64,000 nt of DNA from Amoebophrya sp. A120 (Eukaryota > Sar > Dinophyceae > Syndiniales > Amoebophryaceae): NCBI GenBank assembly GCA_905178155.1, contig CAJINV010000003.1, positions 6,353,985 to 6,417,984 of the forward strand, given 5' to 3'. The position numbers and the translations under genes were made by a program. The notes under the pieces are model-generated. The model worked only from the letters and a program-made list of their open reading frames with translations. It did not search any database and was not told where the DNA came from. The stretch's first letter is position 1; the number at the start of each line of letters is the position of its first letter. Below, piece by piece: positions 36,180 through 47,597 of the stretch.

Positions 36180-37247
36180 TCACGAAGCTCGCCAACTGTC
36201 ATCGCCACTGTGCACAAGTAACCCCTTTTGTTGCATCCCTTTGAGCTGCTTGACGAAACCGGCGCGCACACCTCCGCCCATCTGTGCCGTCTTGGGATCG
36301 TGCCCGAGCGCCAAGAGATAAATCACGCGAAGCCGAAGCGGGCCCTGCGCTTCACGCAGAACGCGGATGACAGCCTCATTTGGTGGATATTCGGGCTTCC
36401 GCTCTGCAGTAGAGTCCCGCAGATTCATCTTACTGATTGCATCCATTAGACTGTCGACATCATCCACCACGGGTTGCGGCTCTGGCACGCTTGGTGTCGG
36501 TGCTGCATGCTTTTTTACCTCTACTTCCTGATCACGACTTCCTCTCTGTGATCTGCTCTGGTCATCTACCCCCCTGTCTGCGGTGGGCTTTATCGCTGCT
36601 CCCGTCCTCTCTGTAGTAACCTGCTCCTTTGTAGTTAGGACCGATTCCGGCCGGTTCAGTGCCTCCTTCGCTACGGGTGCGCTCCGCTTTGGTTCCAGAG
36701 TCTGGATGTGGTGTAGTGCCTGCCGTGCTGCCGAATGCTCAGCTGTTTTCTTGAACGTGTACGTGTCGCCAAACAGCTCCACTGGTTCTTCAAGGTGGTC
36801 GAGACAACAAATGGCTGTAAAAGGTCCTTGATTATGCGGGCGGTGTACCCATCTATAGCGGGGCTCGTTTTTCCGGAGGGGGCGTCCAATGAACTTTGAA
36901 TACGCCGTTTCCAGCGCCCCTTTGCAATTGCCCAAACCTTCAGGATCCGGGGCCGCTGATGCTTTTTTTGCAGTTTCGGTCCAATTTGAGCGGAAACGCG
37001 GAATCTCACCAACTCCATCTGCACCGAGATTCTCGTGCTTTGCCGCGTTGGCGCGTCGATTGACATTTTCGTAGGATCGGAACTCCCCCGCTGAAAGTCG
37101 CAGAGGCCCTCTTTTTTCTTTGTCGCCGTGAGCCATTGCTGCGGATAAATTTTGAAAGGCAGTCCCGAACCTGTCATTTAACGTCTTCAACGCCCGGATC
37201 TGCTCCCCGACGCATTCCTTGCGATGCTCCAGGTCTGAGATATCCAT
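36180..37247 (-). CDS. dsRNA-binding-domain protein with possible C-terminal winged helix
   Basis: This is a single exon of 355 residues. Residues of about 108-176 fit a double-stranded RNA-binding domain. They include ETAYSKFIGRPL (helix 1), PRYRWVHRPHNQGPFTAICCL (two strands, with the typical GPF), and FKKTAEHSAARQALHHIQ (KK..AE..AA..AL in helix 2). A charged linker follows. The last 70 residues (NEAVIRVLREAQGPLRLRV to HSGDDSWRAS) look like a winged helix; that assignment is inference. The partner RNA is unknown. Because the window is full of hairpin-forming introns, a role in binding structured RNA is imaginable but not shown. Confidence 0.65.
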   Translation of the reverse strand: MDISDLEHRKECVGEQIRALKTLNDRFGTAFQNLSAAMAHGDKEKRGPLRLSAGEFRSYENVNRRANAAKHENLGADGVGEIPRFRSNWTETAKKASAAPDPEGLGNCKGALETAYSKFIGRPLRKNEPRYRWVHRPHNQGPFTAICCLDHLEEPVELFGDTYTFKKTAEHSAARQALHHIQTLEPKRSAPVAKEALNRPESVLTTKEQVTTERTGAAIKPTADRGVDDQSRSQRGSRDQEVEVKKHAAPTPSVPEPQPVVDDVDSLMDAISKMNLRDSTAERKPEYPPNEAVIRVLREAQGPLRLRVIYLLALGHDPKTAQMGGGVRAGFVKQLKGMQQKGLLVHSGDDSWRAS

Positions 37248-38660
37248 CTTTTACTGTCGTACGGGTACGGCGGTGCATAAGTAATCATATACTTAACCAA
37301 GCAACACCTGGCAATGAGTGGCGTAACTCGAAAACGATACGTTGTACATACAGATCCTTGGTTATCTGCAAAGAACAGAAAAATAAGCTGACTGAAAGTA
37401 AAAAGACCGCTTTTATGTGAGTCGCTCACTATGTTACGCTCAGGTACGAGCACACGACATGTAGGAAACTGCTGCAGGAGCAACCCATGCTTTCATTTGA
37501 CCAATCGCGATCGCGCGACCTTTCAAGGGTATGGAGATCTTCAGCTCGCGCGTCTCACTGTAGATCATGAGCTTGCGCGTGGTGTGACATATTACCCGAG
37601 ATCGCAGCGCACACATGGTCGATGAAGTGCGAAGTTAGCCGCTTTCTCGTGCTTACGCATTTCTTGGCAGCTATTTGTGTTATTCTTTCTTTTTAGTTGC
37701 TTCATTTCGTGTTTTGAAGTTTCTCTGGCTGCACAGCAACTTAGCATCGACGCGGGTGAAGCGGACACGACGTCACATCAAGTGCGCCAGTCCTCTTCCC
37801 CGATTTAAAAATGTTTTCAAAAAGTGTATGCCCTGTATCTATTAAATCTTGCACTTGTTGTTCGACGTATCTAGACAACTCAATATGCTGTGATTCCTAT
37901 ACCATGGTTTAACTTCAGGAGAACGACACAAACTACGTCACTCTCCTACCATTTCTCACGGTATTTTGTAAAAACAGAATACACATATTTAAATCCAGTA
38001 TCAACATCGGATTTAGTCTGATTCCTATAATAAACTGATTCTGATTCCTGCTGATTGTCTATTCCACTGATATTTCTGACTGTAACCATTATTACGTGTC
38101 TCTTTGGTCGTCCGACTTGTCTTTTCTTTTCCATTGACCGCAATAGTTTTTGGTTAGTTTTGCTTTGTCTGATGATGATTCTAAATCGATTCCCCGATTT
38201 TTGTGATGTGTTCTATAAAACCTGTTGGATAGTTGTGAATTGATTACATAGGTGTTTTGAACGAGCTGGAACTAACTATCGAGTCACGACAAATAAAACT
38301 GATCGAAGCAGCTGCTTTCAGTGTGATTTTCTCCGTGACTCTTCACAGCGAAAATCAAAGCCATGATCACACTGAAAAATCTCTAACTACGCAGCGATAC
38401 AAATGCTGATACAGCTTCGATACTGCCTTGTGACTTTTGTGTGTGAAACCTATACTCTTGACCTGTACAGAAAAACGTGCCTGCTTGAGCAATTCTCAAC
38501 GGTGTGGGGTCTTTTCGTCGAATTGCTGGCTACTCCGAATCGCTCCGATGAATTAAGTTCTTCTGCTGTGTACCGTCGGTCTGATACTAGCTTCGTATTG
38601 TACAAAATGCCTCACGACTTGGTCACACAGCTTGCTCCTGTTCTACTTATGTGCTTGGTC
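37248..38660. other. AT-rich intergenic region
   Basis: No gene is supported in about 1.4 kb. A 12-bp inverted repeat (TTTCAGTGTGAT near 38317 and ATCACACTGAAA near 38365, about 35 nt apart) could form a hairpin. Nothing else structured was seen. Confidence 0.45.
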
Positions 38661-38924
38661 TATCAACTGTAAAAATGTCTGGGTCTGGGAAGAATTGATG
38701 TTTGTCGTGCTTGTCTGGCATGACTCTTGAATCTGTCATGCACGTTACCCAGGAGCTCTGTCTTTCTGTGATGCAGAAACGCAGTTTGTCATGCAGAATA
38801 GGCAACACCTAGAAGCTCAGAAACTTGTCATGCTGAGCCAGCATTTGCGGCCTCGTCATGAGACGCCACCCAGCATCACAAGTTTCCAGACCCAGACATT
38901 TTTACATTTGATATGGTCGGAAGT
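38661..38924. mobile_element. introner-type element, TGTCTGGGTCTGG family, downstream of rhodopsin stop
   Basis: It has the same inverted ends as the intronic copies (TATCAACTGTAAAAATGTCTG on the left and CATTTTTACATTTGATA on the right) and the same TTGTCATGC/GCATCACAA interior. It lies about 30 bp 3' of the proteorhodopsin stop codon, outside the coding region. It is therefore either an intron in the 3' UTR or an unspliced insertion. Confidence 0.75.
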
Positions 38925-38953
38925 AGAACAAAAGATAATTCTTGATCCACGAT

Positions 38954-41850
38954 TTACTTGTCCATGCAGGCGGCGGAGTAGATGGCCATGCCGAAGGCAC
39001 CCTTGTTGACCAAGTCCGCGACGTTGTAGACGATGTTGATGTATGCGTTGCAAATATCTCTGGGTCTGGAAACCTGTGCTGCTGCGTCGAATAGTGGCTG
39101 GGTGCTCTGTCATTATACACAGCCAAGCATGAGAAATAACTGCACTGCTTTTGCATGACAAGAGGAGGGCTTTCTTCTTGGACACGCATCACAAGCTTTT
39201 TCTCTAGGTCTAGCCATGCCAGACAGGTGCATGACAAAATTTGCATCCTTCCAGGCCCAGATACTATCTTTGCAGTTGATATGATGACGGACTGGGAGTG
39301 GTAGCCGTAGTAGAAGGCGGTGTTACCGGGGGTGCCCGGCGCGATCAGGTAGGTCACGTAGTAGCCAATCGGGTAGATGGACCAGCCGACGGACACAATC
39401 AGGCGCAGGGTGTTGAAAGCGGACTTCATGGCCACGTTGGTTGACTTTGCGCTGATCTGAGACGCCTCGCCCATGAACACCTGTTTTGGATTTTTTTCAA
39501 ATAACACATCGAACGTCATTAGTTTGGAAAAAAAAATGCGGCTCTCGTGTTGGCACTGAGGTTAATGATACGCAGATTTCTTTTGCATGGCACCTCTTCA
39601 ATACGTCGGAAATAAGAATTTCACAGATGTAGTACCTCGTAGATGATGTAGAGCCAGCACAGCATGCCCGGGACGAAGCCGCAGAGGACGGAGATGATGC
39701 CGGCCTCACCGAACCAGCCGAAGAGCAGCATGCCGACGGACGTGCCCAACAACTTCCAGAACAAGCTGGCGCTGACATCCATGACCGCGGCCAAGATCAG
39801 GTAGAATTCGACGATCTGTATTGAAGAATCCGGATACCAATACAACGAACCAAGCCTTTTTTACTTCAGCTAAAGGAGAGTGAACAAAATTTTGATTTTC
39901 ACTTGATGTGCATTTCTGGTGCAGTACATTCCAGTCCTGTTTTTCTTTTTTTCTCCGGAATGAGACTGCATCGAAGAATAAAATAATTTCCCCAGAACCT
40001 GCAGAGGCACGGTGATCAACCAGTCCGTGTAGCGGTAGGCCGTGGGGGACTGCTGGGTCTTGGACCAGGTGTCCTTCATGTAGATGTAGTTCCAGAAAGC
40101 AACGCCGCACACCAGGGCCGCGACGCAGATGGATCGCTTCCACTCTGTTGTTTTTCAAAAAGTTTTTCCGATACTAGATTTAAATCCTGGGTTCTCGCGT
40201 ACCGAGACCTTTACATCAAACCTCTCTCTTCTGTTGGGGCGTCTCGAGCAGTAGCCAAACATTTTAATTACATCGTCGATTGCATAAGCATCTAGAATGC
40301 CGAAATGCTCTCCAGAATGCACAAAAGGCTTTATATTGAAAACTAAAATCCCAAAGGGAAGTTTGAAAATAAGCACTGTAGCATAGCGAACTGAACTTGA
40401 AAATAAGCAAGGCTTTATACGCTTTGGGACTTCGTACATCTCGACGAGGAAGAAGACGGTGAAGGCGAGCATCGCGTTGCACGCAATCCAGAAGGTGGTG
40501 CCGACGACATCGTGGCTGCCCAACGCCTCGTTGTCAGCCAAGGCCTGGACGATCGGAATGCCCGTGCTGGACAGCGGGAACCCGTAGGGCAGGTATGCGC
40601 GCGAAACAGAAGAGCTGCACTCAAATAATGCAATAAAAATTCTGGTGCGCAATGCAACGCAATAACTATCCACAAAAAGCGTTCGTGATTTGTGGCGCGA
40701 GCCTCACGTAGAGTCGAGCGCGTTTTGCAGCAATACTGATTTCTTCTGCTTAGAAACACAATAAGCCTACCTGGCAGCTTATAAAACACGCAACAGCATA
40801 CAACGTTTTTGCACTTTCGAATTTTTGCGCCGATGATGCAAAATTTTGATTCTCGCCTGCTTCGATCGCGTGGATACGTTGTAGGACAGGGGCTGTCCCG
40901 GGTACTTGTACGGGTAACCCTGGTCGATGAAGTGCGAGTCGTGCAACACCTGACAGTTGTGGCGGCGCGCCGATCATTATTCTTCTATCCTACACACGTG
41001 AAGCCTTTTTTCTCTTAAATTTAGTGCGACAAAAATCCAAACATACGTGATACTAAAATCATCAGTGAGCTCCGTAGTAGTACCTGAGCGGCGACCGGGG
41101 TCTCAAGGGCGCCGACGAGCTCCGATTTGGACACGCCCTCTTCCTGCAGGGCCTTGGTCATGCCCTGCTCGACGGCCTTCACCTGCTCGCTGTTCAAGCC
41201 TCCCTTGGCTGCGGAAAATATGGATTCTAAAACAGTGCTCGTGCGAAATCAAAAGCCTTGTATTGTGCAATGCTGAAGGTGGGAGCACGCGGAAACATAC
41301 GAAAATTTTTTCCGTGTCGTAGCTGCACAATCAGCTTGATCTTTAAATGCGGGCCTCTTTGCATGTCTTGGTCTCTACTTACTCGCTCGAGGAATTTACT
41401 AAATTTCCTTCGCACAAACATTGTCCTTTCAACACGGAACAGTTTTTTTTTTTAGTTTGGTAGCAATCACCTGGGACTCTGACAATCCCGAGTCCTTGAA
41501 CTCCTTCAGGAGGGTTGGCCCGGCCTCCTTTGCAAGTGTTTCCCGCGTAATCGTGTGCTCCAATTCCTGAAGTGTATATTGTGACGCAGAGTGCGGGGTA
41601 AAAAAAAACATGAGCATCAACAGCCAGAGAAAAAAGCGATCGTCAACTGGTTCTTGACCTTAGAATGTTTTAAATCAGCGAAGTGCACCACACGGCCATG
41701 AAAATAGTTCGGTGCGCATGCTCACATTTTCCCAAACCTGCATCTTACCGATCCGATGACTGGAAGTGCCTTTTCGACATAGGCATTGGTGATGTCCGAC
41801 TTGTCCGCCTGGACAGCCGCCGCGAGGGCGATCAAGCTCTTCAATCCCAT
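38954..41850 (-). CDS. proteorhodopsin with signal peptide and N-terminal extension
   Basis: This is a retinal-binding, light-driven proton pump of the bacterial type. Exons on the minus strand are 41850-41749, 41566-41471, about 41208-41084, 40949-40878, about 40598-40421, 40144-39999, 39815-39636, 39480-39286 and 39040-38954, giving about 393 residues. Residues 1-15 form a signal peptide (MGLKSLIALAAAVQA), followed by about 115 residues of non-rhodopsin extension. The seven-helix core has YRYTDWLITVPLQ (Asp proton acceptor, and Gln at the spectral-tuning site equivalent to 105, predicting blue absorption), VEFYLILAAV (Glu proton donor) and DLVNKGAFG (retinal Lys). The conserved helix-B His (position 75 in green proteorhodopsin) is Asn here (FWNYIYM). 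The intron 39041-39285 is an introner; most other introns are GT-AG. The exon 2/3 and 4/5 joins need non-standard splice points. Confidence 0.88.
39041..39285 (-). mobile_element. introner, TGTCTGGGTCTGG family, in rhodopsin
   Basis: On the minus strand the ends read TATCAACTGCAAAGATAG and the complement of TATGCGTTGCAAATATCTC, with TCTGGGCCTGG and TCTGGGTCTGG just inside. A CATCA duplication flanks it. Excision of 245 nt joins helix F-G loop sequence QSV to INIVYNVADLVNK in frame, just before the retinal lysine. Confidence 0.8.
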
Positions 41851-43166
41851 GCTTTTGATTTCTATAACACAATCACTTTTTTTCCTATTCTCTCCTTTCT
41901 TTCTCTCGGAGGTACACTGCTCCGTTCCTAAGTTTTCGTTTTCAAGAGAGAAATATCGACCCTGTGTGCGTTGCGGGACCTCTCAGACCTAAACACAAAC
42001 TCTACGGGGGACTAAGTTCACTCTCACCTCCGGGGCGACTAAATTAAACTTGCGCTTCGCTTCTGTTCCTTACGAACAGACACGCACGGGCCCTGTATTT
42101 GTGTGAAATATCACCAGAGACGTGACATCGCAGACCTAAAAAATAACGGTGGGGTTCGAAGAGTACAGATTGATCGAATCTTACTTACAGCTCTTTACTT
42201 TCAACCGACAGGTTTCACAATCAATACTGAAGTCAGCTCGCCGCCCAAAAAGTCTAGGAGAAAGCAACACACGCTGTAAAGCTCCGAATTTATTCCGCGT
42301 TCTCGCATCATCGTCATCATCTATCCTGCGCGGGGTATTGCGCAGAGGGCGGAAAAGACATTTCAAAAAAAAACACATGAAAAAAAGAACCGATTCAACG
42401 TTGATGTGTACACACATGCCTGCATAAAACCGACTCTGGCGCATCACCAGTGTGAAGCGTCACCGCTTCGCAGTCTGTGATCAAAAACCGAGATAAAAAA
42501 CGCGCGTGGGTCACCGAAATTTAAACACCTCAAACACAAATTTAGCTGCGGCCGTCATTGCCACATGCGAATGTGGTGGGTAGCGCGTCATGGTCATGAG
42601 CCAGGCCTGTGAGTCTTTATCTGCGAAATAAGATTTTCTGTAGCTGCGAAACAGGATTGTTCATCGCAAAAAAAAACACTCTATCTCAGAGTTGCACCAA
42701 AGACCCTTGATGCTAGATTCGTTCTTGGGTCGGCGCTGCTTTTCGTGCGCACGAGAAGCGAGGAGGGTCCTGTTCATCAGTTATCCTCGCAAAAATTTTC
42801 ATCCGCCCTTGCATACATAAAGCCGGCAGGTGTGCTCGCTTCTAAAACGCGTACACATGCAACCAATTGTGTGCTCGCTTCTTCAGGCGAGCGAGTTACT
42901 TACTGTCAAACTCACTATCTATATTCCTGCTTGTAGGTAGCTAGCAACCAGTGTCTCAACCGGATGTCACCAAGATCGTACACATAAAACCAATACGCAT
43001 TGCAAAAGAATCGTACTCGTAGTAATTGCATACCCTAACTGGCTCACGATTCTCCTCAACATCTGACTCCTGTCTGAGTTACCAGTCAAGGGTTACTCTG
43101 TCCAGACCTACCCCAAACCCCGCGCTCTTCGCTACAATCCGCACTCTCCTCCACAATCCTCCAGGT
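41851..43166. other. intergenic region with a short recurring motif
   Basis: This is about 1.3 kb without a supported gene. The motif GTGTGCTCGCTTCT occurs at about 42829 and again at 42869. The second copy is inside a 28-bp sequence (42864-42891) that is repeated exactly, inverted, at 53576-53603. Confidence 0.5.
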
Positions 43167-44736
43167 TTAAACCATCGCCCCTCTCCACTCCGCACTCCTG
43201 TAAAAGAAGAGCACCAAGGAGGTACCGGCAGCCGCGACGACGGCGGAGAGAGCGGTGGAGGTGGCACCGGATGACAGATTGGCAAAATGATCGCACATGT
43301 TGGTCGGCGTGGGGCACGCATTAGATACAATTCTGTAGCAAAAATTGTAAACGCTGCTCCCGCACGCGCCATTCACAGCAATTGCCGCCGTGTCGGCACA
43401 ACCACTGCTGGTACCGGCGTCCATTTCGGTCATGCTACCATCATAACGCCATTTGACAGCGGGGCGGTTGTCGGTGATATCCAGGCAGCCCAACGCACCG
43501 CAGCTGTAAGTCACGGAGGGAAACGCGCAACTCCCGCCATCGCCGACGGTCATAACACCAACATTCCCGCTGGAGCCGTCCGCCCCCCCGGAGAAAACGG
43601 CGCAAAAAGGAGCCTTCCGCGGAACTCGTCAGGTCCTCGCGAGCCGGGGCCGTGCACCACGGCTGGTACACAAACAGCGGGTAGCGGCTCAGCAAACTGC
43701 AGACGCAGTACAGCACTAGGGAAACCGTAAAGATAAGTCCCTCCGGCGAGTGCTGGACTTGGCACACGGAGGACAAGGTTCCCCGCGTCAGGAAATCCCA
43801 CGGGAACAACGGCTCTCCGGTGGAAAGATGCTTTGGCACAAACACCTGGCGAATCGGAAGCACTGTGCCGATTAACATGACTGCGTATCCGAACGTGAGC
43901 AGAAAAAAGCAGGTGATGCCGTTTACTCGGCTGTATCCGCGCTCCCGAACGGCCAGTTGGTAGATCCATCGGTTGCTCACTGCTCCGAATCCGCGCGCGT
44001 GGTCCAATCCGCCGGCCACCTTCTGTTCGGTCTGTTCCAACTTGACTTGCTGTTCGCGTAAAGAGTCCTTCAGTCCGTTCAATTCTTCCCGCAGGCTCTG
44101 GATAAGCACCCGAGGATCTTCTGGCTCATCCAGCATCTTCTCTGAGGCCGTTATCTCTACTAGCGCCTGTGGTTTGGCGGCCGATGGGTGAGCAAGAGTC
44201 CCACCTCCGTCATCCTCGATCGGTTCCGGAGACCACATCTCATCGTCGCGGGCTGCTGCACCACCCTTGATCTCGTACGCTTCAGCCTCCCACGTTTCGG
44301 CGGATTGCTCTGCCGTAGGTGTCAGCGTGAGCATCAGTGTTGAAGACGACGCCGGGCTGCGACCCTCCTCCGCCTGCTGCGCTTGCACGAACAGAGCGCC
44401 ACCGGTCGACGAGAACGCCGTGCGTTCATGTGACAAGGACTGAGCAGCTCCCCCTGCTTCGCTTTCGGGCGGCGAGTGCATCCGGCCCTCCTGCGATCCG
44501 TGGTGTTGTTCTGCGACATCAGCAGTGGAAGCAGTAGTGTCACCTTCCGATGCTACCAGATTCTGGTTTCCGGGCTGCGTCAGCGCGCGTATAACCTGCA
44601 CGCAGGGGAGAAGAAGAGCGGAGCGCGGCCATGTGCATTTCCACGCGGTGAGGAGGATCTTCCCTGACGTGGCGCGAGGGCCGCGTCGGCGGTCATCCTT
44701 CGCCGACGACCCACATGCGCGCGGTAGGGACTTCAC
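43167..44736 (-). CDS. multi-pass membrane protein, unknown family, with a one-base frame break
   Basis: The first frame (44736 to about 43610) has a Ser/Glu-rich region of about 200 residues. It then has a coiled coil (LREELNGLKDSLREQQVKLE), a transmembrane segment (FFLLTFGYAVMLIGTVLPI) and a second (GLIFTVSLVLYCVCSLLS). The frame then shifts at a run of seven G on the minus strand near 43590-43600. The next frame (to 43167) encodes a Cys-containing stretch (CAFPSVTYSCGALGCLD, CPTPTNMCDHF) and a third hydrophobic segment (LSAVVAAAGTSLVLFF). Reading the run as six G would join the two frames. This may be a sequence error, a real mutation or a slippage site. Function unknown. Confidence 0.5.
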
Positions 44737-44759
44737 ACCTCTTCAAAGAATCTAAATAT

Positions 44760-45820
44760 TTGCGAAGTGGTCCTTCAGAAAGTCGCGAAATCCGCCTACG
44801 CTCCTCGGGAGACCGTTCGCTCTTCTGGGGCGGTCTTCACTCCGCGCAAGACTCCGCGCAAACGTCGACCTTATTTCATTCTATGCTTGTCCTTGTCCTC
44901 TGTCCTCCTCTCGGCTCTCCGGCATGAACACCATGGCGATGCATTCTTCTTTTCCCACATTCTCGGGAGCAAATATCGCAAATCTTTGCCCCTTGTGGCG
45001 GATTCGCACGAGCCCGCGGAGGACGCCCGGCTCCGGAATGAAGTCCCGGTCTTCTGCGAGACACACACAATAAATCGTGGCGCCGCCCGCGGAGCAAAAT
45101 TGGGTGCACCTCGCACTGCCCGAGTAAGAATGAAACGATCGTCGGAGAGTCCGGCGCGTGGCGGTGCAGCCGCCTTGTCCTACTCAACCAGGCGCGAGGG
45201 AATTACAAGCAAGTCGTGCGCGCTAATTGCAAGGTCGATTATCGCCCTCCGGCCTCGGCATCGCTCCTCCAGTCCACGACATCCCAAGGAGTCTGCGCGC
45301 CGGCGGGAGCAGCGCGGGCGCGCCTTCCGGCGGGCCCGGTTAGTGCAGAACCGTAGGTATCGGGGCCAGTCTTTTCCGCGGTCCTTTGCCGGGGCAGGAA
45401 GGAGCGGAATCGGCCACCGCGGCTCCCCACCCTTTCCTAGAAGGCGATGGGAGCCCACCCGTTCAAGAGGCCCGGTGCGGCTTGCCGGTGCCCCAGAAGG
45501 CCGGCCGCCGAAGGCGTTCGACACGCGCGCCATGCGGCCCCCGACTCAACCACTTGGCCCTAGGCACCATGCGCACAGGGGTCCGGAGGGTCCACGTCTG
45601 TGGGGGCATTGGTGTCAGAATGTGCGGCCGGCGGCGCACAGCATACCTGGGGACTGTTTATCTTAAAGCAATGCCCCCCCTGGAAAGCAAAGCACATGCG
45701 CGCCAAGGAAAGGGATGATGGTGAAGGGGGGGTTGGGGGCAGGGGGCAGCATTAGGAGAGATGGCGGAAGGAGGAGGCTTGGGGGTCCGTCATCCAAGTC
45801 GTCGCCCAAGTCTTGAGACT
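44760..45820. other. GC-rich intergenic block
   Basis: Frames are long on both strands and in overlapping phases, which follows from the high GC content. None shows a recognisable domain or splice structure, so no gene is called. Confidence 0.4.
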
Positions 45821-45824
45821 GGTT

Positions 45825-46725
45825 GTATAGTGTCTATAAATTACAGGAATCATGGACTTTTTTCATCTTCTTTATAAAATGCACCGCTGGACATCCAAGA
45901 AGTCTTGCCCTCGAATGAGTTATAAAAATCCTCAAAATTCTGGAAATTTTTTAAATCAGAAAAAAAAACCAGTAAAAGTGAAAGGCTATAATATTCCGGT
46001 AGGTTAGTGTTCGAATTCGATATTTTTATGACGTTTATTAAGCATAGAAAAGAGCCACGCTGGGGCTCTTTGTATTTTTCAAAATTTTTAAGATTTTTCA
46101 AAAGTTTACAATTTGAAAAAAATGCAAAACGTGGGTGGATAAGGACTGCACTTATGTCAGTTTGTAAGTTTTTCGATTATATGGTGGATCTTTGTGTCTA
46201 TTTAAACTTTTAATGTTTGCAAATGTGTGGCTTTGGATTTTTTGAAAATTTTTTAAAAAAGGAAAAAATCAGTGCAGCAATCATCTAGAGATTTAATTCG
46301 GATTCTGTATGCAGAACATAAGCAATATTATGATTTTTGTGAGATCGTACTGTTTTGGATATCCATACTTATAAGATGTTCCCTATTTTTCAGAATTTTC
46401 AAAAGATTTAAAAATTGCGCATGATGTGAGTGCCACCATTATAATTGTATTTAGCTCCATAATTTCTTTGCTAATAAGTATAGAGTACATATATGATACC
46501 GAATAGAGACAGGGTTTGGTTTTTCCTTCAGTATTTGGAATCATGTTTAGAAATTTAAAAATTTGAGGAATTTTTTTTTAGATGGACCACCCCCAGAAAA
46601 TCGGAAAAAAATTGCCAACCTTGAGCAGATTCTCTCTCGATCTTGGCAATTTGGTCTCTTGAGCCAATTTTTTAAAGAGCTCCAAAGTCCGGAAAACGCA
46701 AACCATTGCCATGCTCATAAACCTC
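45825..46725. other. AT-rich island between GC-rich blocks
   Basis: This is about 900 bp of strongly A+T-rich DNA with abrupt borders against GC-rich flanks. Variants of a loose motif (TTTTCAAAATTTTTAAG, AAATTTTTTAAATCAG, CAGAATTTTCAAAAG) recur about every 100-200 bp, hinting at an old degenerate repeat. No gene is supported. Confidence 0.5.
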
Positions 46726-47590
46726 CGCGATCGCGTCCGAGAGGCAGCGCCGTCCTGCCCAGGGTCCTGGACCCCATCCGCAGGGGGGGCTGTGCCGACT
46801 TAAGGAAGGGCGCGTCAAATACGCTGCCGAAAGCCCCACCGGACAAGGCGCATACTGCATCCGGCGACGCATGCTGCCCGGGGGAGCACCGCGTGCCGAC
46901 CCGGAAAGGCCGAGCCAGGCAGGGCGCAGCAGGCCGGACTGGACGGGGCGCTGTACGGCGAACCGAGCAAGGTGCCACCGGTCGGGCTTGGCCGTACGCC
47001 CACCGAACGCGCCCCGTGGCCCCTGCCTGTTGCGCCGCCTTCCAAATCGCACGCTCCCGATCGGGGGGCACACGGGGCCGAGCCGCAAAGTGCGCCGCGC
47101 CCGGGTGCCGCGGTGGCATCATCCGTTCCCCCTCCGCCCGCCCCGTTCGTGGCCGCCGAAAGGGCTATCGGAGTCGCCGGAGGGGAAGGGGGGCCCCGGG
47201 AGGCTCGGGCGACCCCGCGCGGAAGGCCCCGGTCGCGGGACCAGGAAATGCCAGCGCCTGCGCGGGGAGGGTAGAATAGCGCGGCGGGCGAGCGGGAAGC
47301 AATAGAAGCGCGCTCCGTGCGGTGCGCGGGGTGCCATAGAGACGCGCCCCGGAGCAGCGGGGGCGGGGAATAGAAGCCCGCCCGGCCCGGTGCAACGCGC
47401 TCCAGAAGGCGGCGGTCTTTGCAAGCCGGCGCCGCTGCTGGACACTGTGTTTTTTCGGCGCTGAGCGACACCACGGGCTATGCCACTGCGGAGACCAAAA
47501 AAAAAACGCGCCCGAGCCGCGGATAGCCAGGGAAGTTGGGACATGTCTCGATCCATGGTGCCCAGGTACTCGCTTGACCACGAGCAGCAA
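46726..47590. other. GC-rich intergenic block
   Basis: Its composition and overlapping open frames are like those of 44.8-45.8 kb. I see no domain, RNA gene or clear repeat in it. Confidence 0.4.
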
Positions 47591-47597
47591 TCCAATC

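Noticed and set aside
44767-45666. Plus-strand frame of about 300 residues
   Set aside because: Arg/Pro/Ser-rich, mirrored by open frames on the other strand, and starting upstream of any plausible promoter; no family recognised.
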